NCBI GenBank assembly: GCA_963805445.1
Contig: CAWDUI010000001.1
Location: 124,001-188,000, forward strand
Direction of reading: 5' to 3'
Source of the DNA: JAENVT01 sp963805445
GTDB lineage: Bacteria > Actinomycetota > Acidimicrobiia > Acidimicrobiales > Ilumatobacteraceae
DNA: 64,000 nucleotides
In this document: piece after piece, positions 36,024 through 45,000 of the stretch
How positions within the stretch are numbered: position 1 is the first letter of the stretch
Layout of the letters: each line of letters starts with the position of its first letter
Notes under the pieces: generated by a model
The model's database searches: none
What the model was told of the DNA's origin: nothing
What the model saw: the letters and a program-made list of their open reading frames with translations, nothing else
Made by a program: the position numbers and the translations under genes

Positions 36024-36920
36024 GATGCTGCTCCGATGCCGAGACTGCGGTTGACGGGGACGGCGATGGCCTCGCCACGGGCTCGACGTGCTGCGGCGTC
36101 GACGGCGCGGCGGGCCATCACGCCGACGCAATGCCGTCGGTAGTTGTCGCTGGCGCGGAGATCGCTGATGGGCGCGGACTGCCGGCTGGCCAATCCGGCG
36201 ACCTCGGCCAACAACGCCGAGTCGACCGGGCGACCGAGCAGTGAGTCGGTTCCAGTGACGGCGATGATCGTCGGAGCGACGGCCGTCAGTGCAACAGACA
36301 GTGCGACCAACGCACCGTCGGAGTCGAGCTCGACCGATGCGGCCGCGCCGACGACCGCGATCTCCATCGCCCTGCGGTACTCGAGGCGCACGTACGCACT
36401 GCCCGAATTGGCCGGGCGGGATGGCAGATGTACAGCGACGCACAGCTCGCCCGCCTGTGCCGACGTGCGGCCGGGCCCGGTCCACAGCTCACCGATGGCG
36501 ACGCGCCGTGACCCGCTTGTGGATTGCAGTTCGACCTCGGCGCCCAGCACCATCAGAGGAGCGCCGGTGTCCATCGCAGGAGAAGCGTTCATCACATTGC
36601 CGCCGATCGTGCCGACGTTGCGCGTCGACGGCGAGCCGACGAGGGCGCTCGCGTCGGCGAGCCCGGTGTATGCGCCGACGATCAGGGGATCGACCTCGAG
36701 ACGCGGCGTGTGTGACGAGGGCCCCGATGCGGACTCCACTGGCTGTGGTGTCGATACCTCCAAGCGCATCGACTCGATCGATGGCGACCACGGATTCAGG
36801 CAGGGGAGTCTTGCCCTGACGGGCGCCGACGACGAGGTCACTTCCGCCGGCGACCGGGCGAGCGCCTGCGGCGACCGCGGCCAGGGCCTCGTCCAGAGAG
36901 TTGGCGATGGTGAAGTTCAT
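36020..36920 (-). CDS. Molybdenum hydroxylase, FAD-binding subunit (one frame break)
   Basis: The start at 36,920 (MNFTIANSLDEALAAVAAGA) overlaps the large-subunit stop (ATGA). The FAD-contact motif VAGGSDLVVGARQG is in the first frame, which is good to about ALVTHA. Near 36,710 the reading moves by one base into RLEVDPLIVGAYTGLADASA and then the second FAD motif VGTIGGNVMNASPAMDTGAP. The span is one base off a multiple of three. The rest, up to VNRSLGIGAAS, is typical of the CoxM/XdhB family, including the small C-terminal domain. Sequence error is the likely cause of the break. Confidence 0.85.
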
Positions 36921-39199
36921 GAGTGATCGGCCCCCGACATCGTCTCCCACACCCGCTCCGCAGTCATCGGTAACCGGCGAACCGGTCCACCGAGCAGCTT
37001 GGCCAGCGCGTTGGAGATCGCCGCTGCCGTGGCCACGTTGGGTGCCTCGGCCAATCCCTTGGCGCCGTGTGGCCCGGCGTTCGGTGTGTTGATCTGCACG
37101 AAATGGGTGTGGATCACCGGTGAGTCGGCGCACGTCTGCAGCTTGTACTCCAGAAGCGCGGCGTTGCGTTGGCGCGACTGGTCGTCGTAGAGCGTGCCCT
37201 CGGTCAGGGCCTGACCGATCCCCATCATGACGCCACCTTGGATCTGCCCGAGCGCGCCGACCTCGTTGATGATCGTGCCGCTGTCGTGTGCCGCGCCGAC
37301 CTCGAGCACTCGAACCACACCCGTGTCGCGGTCGAGACGGATGCGCACGGCGTGGCACGAGAACTGCGGGGCGACGAACGACGCCATGCCCACGTCGCCG
37401 ACGCAACTCGACCCGGCCAACGCCGGTGCGGATGGCGGAGTGCCCGACCCGTGGGCGATCAACAGTTCGCCACCGGCCGCGATTCCGGCGAGCTCGGTGA
37501 TCGAGACCGTCGAGGTCGGCGTGCCGGCAACGTGCGCGTGACCGTCGGCCAGCACGATGTCGGCAGGCGACGCCTCGAGGTGCTCGGCTGCCAGCGCCTT
37601 CAACTGGTCGGCGATCTGACCCGCGGCAGCCATCACCGCCCGGCCGTTGTTGAACACCGTCTGCGACCCCGTGGCGCCCATGTCGTATGGAGCGACGGAC
37701 GTGTCTTGATAGATCAGTTGGAAGTCCTCCGGATCCATCCCCAGCTCTTCTGCTGCCAGTTGCCGCAGTGTCATCACCGAGCCGGTGCCACATTCCTGGG
37801 CACCGGTGATGATCTGCCCCGAGCCGTCGCCATCGATCTTGATGTACGCACCGGACGGCACCGAGAAACTCGGCCACCAGCCGATGGCCACGCCGATGGC
37901 TTCGTCGTCGGGCAAGGCCCGGCCGTACCCGACCAACTTGGTGGCCTCCTCGATGCACTGCTGCACACCGATCTCGCCGTAGGTCTGGCCGCTCGGCCCC
38001 TCGACGCCGGTGTCGACGGCGTTGCGTCGCCGGAAGTCGACGGGGTCCATCCCGAGAGCCGCGGCGACCTCGTCGGTGTGCGACTCGATCGCCCAGCACG
38101 ACTGCGGCGCGGTCGGGGCGCGGACCGAACCGGATGGCTGGTGGTTGGTGTAGACGAGATGGGCCTCGACGTACAGGTTGGGGATGCGATACGGCCCTGA
38201 CACATGCATCGCGGACAACTGCGAGAAGAACCCGCTGTCGGCGGTGTATGCGCCGTTGTCGATTGCGATCCACGCCTTGCGGGCGGTGATCGAGCCGTCG
38301 TTGCGAACACCGGTGGTGATGTCGATCACCATGCCTTCGCGGCGGCGGTCCGGAGCAAGGAACTCTTCGCGCCGCGAGAACACGAGTCGGACCGGTCGCT
38401 TGGCGGCGCGGGCCAGTGCGGCGATATGGGCTTCGTAGTGAAAGCCGCACTTCCCGCCGAAGCCGCCGCCGAGGTGCGGAACGATGATCCGCACCCGGTT
38501 GGCAGGAAGGCCGAGGGTCTCGCAGACTCCGGCCCGCGCATCGAAGGGCACCTGCGTCGACGTCCAGATCGTCACCTTGTTGCCCTCCCACTGGGCGACG
38601 ACCGCACGCGGCTCGATCGGTGCGGCGTGGCTGCCATCGGCGACGTAGCGGCTGGTGATCACATGATCCGCTTCGGCCAGACCGGCATCGACATCGCCCT
38701 TGCTGATGGACGAGAACGAGGCATCGTTGCGGTCGCGTACCAGCACATCGGCGGCGCCGTACGAGCCCCAGTCGGCGTGCACGAGAGGGGAGTCGGTGGC
38801 GAGTGCGGCTTCGAGGTCGGTCACCAGCGGGAGGGGCTCGTACTCGACGACGATCGCGTCGATGGCCTGCTGGGCGATTGCCGCGGTCGTCGCCGCGACG
38901 GCGGCGATCACTTCACCCTCGAAGCGCACGACATCGCGGGCGAACAGCGTGCGGTCCTGTACGAACGGCCCGAAGCGCACGTCGGGGACATCGTCGTTGG
39001 TCAACACGGCCATCACCCCGGGGATCGACCTGGCCGCCGAGACGTCGAGCTTGGTGATCCGGGCGTGGGCGACACCGGCGTAGAGGAACTTGGCGGCGAG
39101 CATGCCGGTGAGGGTGAGGTCCGCGGTGTATCGCCCGCTCCCGGTGACCTTGTCGGGTCCGTCGGCGCGGATGAAGCGTGGCTTGGTTGCTGCCGTCAT
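36917..39199 (-). CDS. Molybdenum hydroxylase, molybdopterin-binding large subunit (xanthine dehydrogenase family)
   Basis: 760 residues from MTAATKPRFIRADGPDKVTG. An upstream in-frame ATG adds 13 unlikely residues. Motifs include VPHLGGGFGGKCGFHYEAHI, the molybdopterin-cytosine contact SGSVRAPTAPQS, QECGTGSVM and the C-terminal GPHGAKGLAEAPNVATAA containing the catalytic Glu region. The VAYRCSFR motif of form I CO dehydrogenase is not present, so an aldehyde, purine or N-heterocycle substrate is more likely than CO. No accessory (xdhC/coxF) genes are adjacent. The operon order L-M-S differs from the common M-S-L order. Confidence 0.9.
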   Translation of the reverse strand: MTAATKPRFIRADGPDKVTGSGRYTADLTLTGMLAAKFLYAGVAHARITKLDVSAARSIPGVMAVLTNDDVPDVRFGPFVQDRTLFARDVVRFEGEVIAAVAATTAAIAQQAIDAIVVEYEPLPLVTDLEAALATDSPLVHADWGSYGAADVLVRDRNDASFSSISKGDVDAGLAEADHVITSRYVADGSHAAPIEPRAVVAQWEGNKVTIWTSTQVPFDARAGVCETLGLPANRVRIIVPHLGGGFGGKCGFHYEAHIAALARAAKRPVRLVFSRREEFLAPDRRREGMVIDITTGVRNDGSITARKAWIAIDNGAYTADSGFFSQLSAMHVSGPYRIPNLYVEAHLVYTNHQPSGSVRAPTAPQSCWAIESHTDEVAAALGMDPVDFRRRNAVDTGVEGPSGQTYGEIGVQQCIEEATKLVGYGRALPDDEAIGVAIGWWPSFSVPSGAYIKIDGDGSGQIITGAQECGTGSVMTLRQLAAEELGMDPEDFQLIYQDTSVAPYDMGATGSQTVFNNGRAVMAAAGQIADQLKALAAEHLEASPADIVLADGHAHVAGTPTSTVSITELAGIAAGGELLIAHGSGTPPSAPALAGSSCVGDVGMASFVAPQFSCHAVRIRLDRDTGVVRVLEVGAAHDSGTIINEVGALGQIQGGVMMGIGQALTEGTLYDDQSRQRNAALLEYKLQTCADSPVIHTHFVQINTPNAGPHGAKGLAEAPNVATAAAISNALAKLLGGPVRRLPMTAERVWETMSGADHS

Positions 39200-39248
39200 G
39201 GCCGCCAATATGCCACGTCGGCGGCCGCCCGCATTCACGCGAGCGCCG

Positions 39249-39950
39249 TCAGGCGCACTCGCCGTTGTCGACCGGCGCCTCGCCGGTCAGGTGATCGGAC
39301 AGCAGCGAGGCACGCATCGCCCAGGCGCGGGCCGCAGCCTGGCGGCTCGTCGCCCAGACCAGCGCTACGGCGCGGTTGTCGATGACCACGACGGCGCCCG
39401 AATCTCCGGCACGGATGTCGAGGGTCAGCTCGTAGCCCGGCCGGATGTGTGTGCCCTGGCCGTAGATGTCGGCAGTGCGGATGTTGACGAGCCGCTGCAC
39501 CTCGACGGGCAGTACGAGCGGGCCCTCATCTCGATACACCACAACCCCGCCGCGGTCGCCCGGCGAGGCGTCGCCGATCGACACCGGAGTGGCGACGGCC
39601 GGATCGACTTTCAAGACGGCGACGTCGAGGATCGGGTCGAAGTAGACGATCGTCGCCTCAGCCGTGCCGTGCACGCCACGGACTTCGACGCTCTTGGATC
39701 CGGCGACCACGTGGGCGACCGTGGCGATCCGACCCGGCGCGACCATCATTCCTGCGCCATGCACCTCGATCGAGCTGCAACCATTGGCGATCACCTGGAC
39801 CGACGCGTCTGCTGGGGCGACCGAGGTCGCGGCAACAGTTGTCGTCGAGGCTGACGGCGCCGCCTCGCCACCGCACGACACTGCAAGCAGGCCGCCGACA
39901 ACGATCGGAAGGGCGCGACGCTGCAGGTTCATGGAGAGGTTGCCAATCAT
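39249..39950 (-). CDS. Secreted trypsin-like serine protease, lipoprotein
   Basis: 233 residues. A GGA site lies six bases before the ATG at 39,950. The N-terminus ends in LLAVSCGGE, with Cys26 as probable lipidation site, followed by a Ser/Thr/Ala tether. The catalytic triad is readable as His in ATVAHVVAG, Asp in FDPILDVAVLKVD and Ser in RAGDSGAVVVI. It is related to the membrane-anchored protease at 56.6 kb (shared TAxHVVAG, FDPxxDxAVL and DIYG segments). It is transcribed towards the molybdenum hydroxylase operon but separated from it by 49 bases. The substrate is unknown. Confidence 0.82.
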   Translation of the reverse strand: MIGNLSMNLQRRALPIVVGGLLAVSCGGEAAPSASTTTVAATSVAPADASVQVIANGCSSIEVHGAGMMVAPGRIATVAHVVAGSKSVEVRGVHGTAEATIVYFDPILDVAVLKVDPAVATPVSIGDASPGDRGGVVVYRDEGPLVLPVEVQRLVNIRTADIYGQGTHIRPGYELTLDIRAGDSGAVVVIDNRAVALVWATSRQAAARAWAMRASLLSDHLTGEAPVDNGECA

Positions 39951-39986
39951 GTCGCGTCCATCGGTCCAACTACTATCCGATGCGAC

Positions 39987-41045
39987 GTGGCATCGATCCT
40001 GAAGCGCGACTACTCATTGACCGGCGAGGAGTCTCGTCGCGCCGTCGAACGTGGTTTGTCGCAGGCCCAGTGGTACCGCACCGACGTATCGCGCAAGCGG
40101 ATGAAGGAGCTGATGCACCGGCGAAACGGCCCCGCCATCCGCGACACGCTGCTGTGGATCGGTCTGCTCGCGTTGTTCGGTGGCCTCGGTGTCTATCTGT
40201 GGTTCTCGGTGTGGTCGTTGCTCTGCTTCGCCGTGTACGGCGTGCTCTACGGCTCGGCCTCCGATGCGCGGTGGCACGAGTGTGGTCACGGCACGGCGTT
40301 CAAGACGCGGTGGATGAACACGGTCGTCTACTACCTGGCGTGCTTCATGATCATGCGTGACCCCACCGTGTGGCGCTGGAGCCACGCCCGCCACCACACC
40401 GACACGATCATCGTGGGTCGCGATCCTGAGATCGTCGCCACCCGCCCGCCCGCATTGGGGCGCATCGCCGCCGACTTCCTCGGTCTCTACTCGGTTCCGT
40501 TGGCGTTCGAGCACATGTTCATCCATGCCTCGGGTCGGCTGCTGCGGGATGAGGCGACGTTCATACCCGACACCGAGCGGACCAAGACCTACTGGACCGC
40601 CAGGGTTTGGTTGGTGATCTACGGAGTGGTCGTCGGGTCGTGCGTCATTTCGGGCAGCATCCTGCCGGCGATGGTCGTCGGGTTGCCGCGGATGTACGGC
40701 GCCTGGCACCACATCGTCACCGGTCTCACGCAGCACAGCGGACTCGCCGACGACGTGACCGACCACCGCTTGAACAGCCGCACGGTGTACATGAACCCGT
40801 TCAGCAGGTTCGTGTACTGGAACATGAACTACCACGTCGAGCACCACATGTTCCCGATGGTGCCGTTCCATGCACTTCCCGCGCTGCATGCCGAGATCAA
40901 GCACGATCTGCCCCCGCCGGCACCAAGCATCGCTGCGGCGTTCGGCGAGTTCGTGCCGGTGCTGATACGCCAGCGGCGGCAGCCCGAGCTCTACATCCAC
41001 CGCCAACTACCCGACCGTGCCAATTCGGTGGGTAGCTCGAGCTAG
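39987..41045 (+). CDS. Membrane fatty acid desaturase
   Basis: 352 residues from GTG. Three histidine boxes hold the di-iron centre: WHECGHGTAF, WSHARHHTDT and YHVEHHMFPM. Four to five membrane helices lie between them (IRDTLLWIGLLALFGGLGVY and others). It belongs to the acyl-lipid or sphingolipid desaturase superfamily. A MocE-type Rieske ferredoxin follows nine bases later and is the probable electron donor. The exact substrate and bond position cannot be told. Confidence 0.9.
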   Translation: MASILKRDYSLTGEESRRAVERGLSQAQWYRTDVSRKRMKELMHRRNGPAIRDTLLWIGLLALFGGLGVYLWFSVWSLLCFAVYGVLYGSASDARWHECGHGTAFKTRWMNTVVYYLACFMIMRDPTVWRWSHARHHTDTIIVGRDPEIVATRPPALGRIAADFLGLYSVPLAFEHMFIHASGRLLRDEATFIPDTERTKTYWTARVWLVIYGVVVGSCVISGSILPAMVVGLPRMYGAWHHIVTGLTQHSGLADDVTDHRLNSRTVYMNPFSRFVYWNMNYHVEHHMFPMVPFHALPALHAEIKHDLPPPAPSIAAAFGEFVPVLIRQRRQPELYIHRQLPDRANSVGSSS

Positions 41046-41054
41046 GAGCGGATC

Positions 41055-41369
41055 GTGCCCAACTGGATACCGGTGTGCGGAGTCGACGACGTCGATCGCG
41101 AGGACGTGATTCCCTTCGAGCACGACGGACACGACTACGCGATCTACCGCTCGCCCGACGACCGGTACTACGCGTCGGATGGCACGTGCACCCATGAGCA
41201 CGCCATGTTGTGCGAGGGCTTGGTGATGGATCACATCATCGAATGCCCCAAGCACAACGGCCGCTTCGACTACCGCACCGGCGAGGGCAAAGGCGCGCCG
41301 ATCCGCGACAACCTCACGATCTACCCCACACGCGTCGAGAACGAGATCGTCAGCATCGACATCGGCTGA
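41055..41369 (+). CDS. Rieske 2Fe-2S ferredoxin, MocE type
   Basis: 104 residues from GTG, with TAGGAGCGG upstream. The cluster ligands are in DGTCTHEHAML and IIECPKHNGRFDYRTGEG. The length and motif spacing match MocE-like small Rieske ferredoxins. It is the second gene of a two-gene unit with the desaturase and is likely its reductant. A hairpin follows 12 bases after the stop. Confidence 0.9.
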   Translation: MPNWIPVCGVDDVDREDVIPFEHDGHDYAIYRSPDDRYYASDGTCTHEHAMLCEGLVMDHIIECPKHNGRFDYRTGEGKGAPIRDNLTIYPTRVENEIVSIDIG

Positions 41370-41381
41370 CGGGCGCAGGTC

Positions 41382-41405
41382 GCGGGCACGGCCCGCGGTG
41401 CCCGC
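41382..41405 (+). terminator. Hairpin terminator after the desaturase-ferredoxin pair
   Basis: GCGGGCAC and GTGCCCGC form a perfect 8-bp stem around the 8-base loop GGCCCGCG, starting 12 bases downstream of the ferredoxin stop. No T-run follows. Confidence 0.6.
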
Positions 41406-41843
41406 AGGACCGAGGACGTGTCGTGCTTGGTCGTAGTCCGTCCGGTCCGAGTTTCGGCGCGCTCGGTGACCCGACGAACGACGAAGATGACAGCTGACGT
41501 GACGAGAGCGCAGCGTCCACACCGGTGCGAGCCGGGATGCGATCGACGCCGTGCGCGCTCATCCGGTCGGCTATGGGCAATGCGTGGTGCGAGTCGATCG
41601 TGCCCAGCACAACGGCCATTTCGACAGAGACGCCACCGCCGAGAAGGGCCCTATGCTCGAAGCACCGACCGGCCGACGTGTCGCCGATCGCCGCGGTGGC
41701 ACGCCGCCGATCCTCAATCTGAGACGTCGATGACAAGCTTGCCATCTTCCAGACAAGCCCTTGACGATCTGCTGAAGTGCGGCCCCACGGATCCTGGACG
41801 GGAACTAAGACCTGTCTTGTGACCGTGTAACGGGAGGACGGGG
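41406..41843. other. Intergenic region upstream of the giant secreted protein cluster
   Basis: About 440 bases without a convincing gene. Several short open frames exist on both strands, but none has family-like composition or a good start site. Near the right end GACAAGC occurs twice (41,732 and 41,752, exactly 20 bases apart), followed by TTGACG at 41,761. AAGAC-CT-GTCTT forms an inverted repeat at 41,807-41,818. A promoter and regulator site for the 42-57 kb cluster is most likely here, but I see no clear -10 box. Confidence 0.5.
41807..41818. promoter_or_regulatory. Inverted repeat, possible operator
   Basis: AAGAC-CT-GTCTT is a perfect 5+5 inverted repeat 26 bases before the small frame at 41,844 and 214 bases before the giant-protein start. 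The half-site is similar to the AGACA/TGTCT repeats seen at 17.65 kb, so chance or a shared regulator type are both possible. Confidence 0.3.
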
Positions 41844-42011
41844 ATGATGGGACGGCATCGACTTGGTGGTCTGGGTATGTCGCGGCAGCGGCCGTCCGTC
41901 CCGGTCGCGCCGTTGAGCATCCCCGGCGGCGCCGGGCTCATCTTCGCTGCCGACTACCGCTCGCTGGCGTTGGGGGCCCGGTCAGCCGGGCGTACCCGGG
42001 TTGCCGTCTGA
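41844..42011 (+). CDS. Small open frame upstream of the giant protein, possible leader peptide
   Basis: 55 codons starting MMGRHRLGGLGMSRQRPSVP and ending GARSAGRTRVAV. A good ribosome site (GGGAGG) lies six to seven bases before its ATG. Its stop lies 20 bases before the giant-protein ATG. No family is recognised and there is no membrane segment. It could couple translation to the next gene, or be meaningless in high-GC DNA. Confidence 0.3.
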   Translation: MMGRHRLGGLGMSRQRPSVPVAPLSIPGGAGLIFAADYRSLALGARSAGRTRVAV

Positions 42012-42031
42012 TGGACACGAGGAGGCCCTTC

Positions 42032-45000
42032 ATGGTCAGGCACGCACTGAAGCGCGATGGTGCCAGGCGTCATCGCTGGATGGCGGCGGTGCTCGCCGCG
42101 CTCATCGGGTTCCCGGTGATCCTCGTTCAGTCGACGGCCGTTCACGTCGCCGCGGCAGCGAGCTCGTACGACATCCGGCTCGATGTCTTCTCCGCGCACG
42201 ACAGCACTCTGCGGCCCAATCGCGGCAACGATCCGTGCGCGCCGTACAGCGGCATGCGCCTGCTGCATCCATTCGTCGCCGGATCGTCCGGCACCACCGC
42301 CTGGCCGGCTCCGCCCACCGGGGGCGGCGCTTGCGCAGCTGCCAACCGGCCCGCGCCGTACACGTACAAGTGGATCATCAACGAGGACAACGTCGGCGAT
42401 CCGCACCAGACGAGCGAACCGGGATCGCCCGGATCCGACATCTGCCGACCGATCACCGCCAACAACCCCGACGGCAACCCCAACTTCCCCGAGGGTTGCG
42501 AGTGGCCGTCGATCCACACCGCCGACTCGAGCCCAGTGGTCACCCAGGGCGACTCGACAGAGTGGAACCTCGACGGTGGTGCGCTCACGAACGCGATCCA
42601 CAACCTGCCGGACGGCAAGTACCTGGTGTCGGTCTCTGCCGACGGCTACGAGATCGGCGGCGCGCACTTCCAGATCCCGATGCCTGTCGCAACTACAGGT
42701 GACACGTCGTACATCAAGGTCGGTCTCAACCCGTACCCGATTCCGCTCGGCACCATCCAGGTCGAGGTGTTCGAGGACAACGCACCTGCCGACGGCACGT
42801 TCGACACCACGACCGAGCACGGGTTGGCCGGCTGGAACGCGACCGTCAACGACATCCTCGGTCAGGTCTCGACCGACTGGTACGGCAACCCGATCTGCAC
42901 CGAGTACGAGCGCATGGTGCCCACCGGGCTCGACCCGTCGCCGCCTTCGGGGGGCATCATGAACCCGACCGAGGCGCTGGCGGTCTACGGCAGCGGCGGG
43001 AGTCGCGCAGCCCTTGCGGCGGCGTACTACGGCGGCGGCGATCCCGGGTATGTGTTCACCTATACCGACTACGTCACCTGGGGCGTCGCCCTCGACGGAG
43101 GCGACCCGATCCGCGTCCCCGGCACAGGCGGAAAGTGCCTCAGCGACGCCAACGGCGTGGTGCGAGTGCCGAACATGGGCACCAACCGATACTCGGTCAC
43201 CGTGGCACCGCCCGCCGGTACAGCGCATCCCGAGGATTGGGTCGAGACCACCACGCTCGAAGGCGGCCATGACTCCGACTTCTGGATGATGGCCAACGAC
43301 ACCGGTCTCGACACCGAGCTCGTGCAAGCCGGCGAGCCGGTTCCGTGGGCACAGTTCGGCTTCGTCGATCTCGAGAACCAGAACGCCAACGGCGTTCCAC
43401 AACCCTGGCCGATCACGGCCAACTCGTCGGCAACCGGTGAGATCAAGGGCACCGTGATGGCCGCTGAGCCGTACGTGCCGGGTCAGGGCGGCCTCGCTGG
43501 GCAAGGTGGCGCCAACGGCCAGTCGGGCATCCGCTACCCACACGTGCTCGACCGAGTGATCGTCGGGCTCAACGACTTCGACAACGGCGATCTGCTCGGC
43601 TACACCACCCAGAACAACGACGACGGCACCTTCGACATCACGCACGTCAAGGACGGGACGTACTTGATGTCGTTCTGGGACATCGACCAGGACTACGCGT
43701 TCGACGTCTTCAACGTCACCATCGCCGGTGGCAAGCTGGTCGATCTCGGCGATGTGCCGCTGATCGGCTGGTTCACGCGCATCACCGGCAAGGTCTTCGT
43801 CGACACCAACGCCAACGGCAAACTCGATCCCGGCGAGCAAGGCGTGCCCAACTTCGATGTCGTCATCAAGCAGCGCGCCAACGACCTGATCGTCTCCGGT
43901 CAGAAGATCGGGTCGACCGACCCCGCCGGCAACTACTCGTTCAAAGAGGCGTACCCGGCCGGCTCGTTCCTGATCGAGGAGTTCTTCAACACCAGGTACA
44001 AGACCACCGGTGTCACGTACCAGGCCGACAATGATCCGCAGGAGCACACCGTCACGACCGCCGCGGTCGACCTCAGCGTGCTGCCGATCATCGGCCAGGA
44101 CGGCCGTGTCGACATCGGCGTGCTGCCCTACGACACGGCTGCCAGCCCCTGCGACGACACCTGCCAGGGCGGCATCGTCGCCACCGTCGTCTACGACGCG
44201 ACCCGCAACGAGTTGCTTCCACGGGTCGCCGCGACGGAGGACTACGAACCGGGCATCCCCGGTATTCCGGTGAAGATCGCGGCTCCCGTGCCGTGCGCCG
44301 GTCCGAGCGACACCTGCGACGTCACCCGCCACATCCATCTCAACGCCGATGGTTCGGCGGCGACCGGAGCCCCACTCAGTGTGGGAGACGACGCGTCCTT
44401 CGACGTCGCCCCGGGCAACGACCCCGCCAACCCCGATACGGCGAACTACATCACCGAGAACTGGCATCGTCCGGCAGGCTGTATCCCACGTGACTCCGAG
44501 GGACGCGCCGTCGTGCAGGACGCGGTGCCGTACACGAACGCCAACCGCCAGCCACAGGACTGCGTCGAGGCGACAGAGATGGGCACCACGTTCGGCTTTG
44601 CCGATGGCGACGATCCGGTCAACGCGGCAGACGGGCAACAGGTCGACGGCAACTACGGCTTCGTCACCTGGCACCCCGGCGATTACCTCGTCAGCGTCGA
44701 CATCCCCACCGATCCGGTGTTCAACCGACCGCTCTACAAGGTGCGCACCGCCGAGCCGATCAACGTCTACACCGGTGATGCGTACGTGCCGCAGGGTGCC
44801 GATCTGACCGGTGTCCGGTTCAGCGATTTCCTCAAGGCGAACCGCGCCGAGGACTTCCCGCAGATGTCGGATCAAGGCCACGGAATTCGTGAGTACGGGA
44901 GCACCGCGTCGCCCGATCCCACCGCCGAGTGCGTCGGCCCGCTCGTGACGGTCAACGCCGATACACCCGGGACCGACACCTACAACCCCGACCTGCACAA

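Noticed and set aside
36917..39199. Aerobic carbon monoxide dehydrogenase large subunit
   Set aside because: The diagnostic active-site loop of form I CO dehydrogenase is absent. The general xanthine-dehydrogenase-family call is safer.
41418..41822. Short plus-strand frame between the ferredoxin gene and the giant gene
   Set aside because: Arg/Ser/Pro-rich shadow composition and no domain. I treat the region as non-coding.
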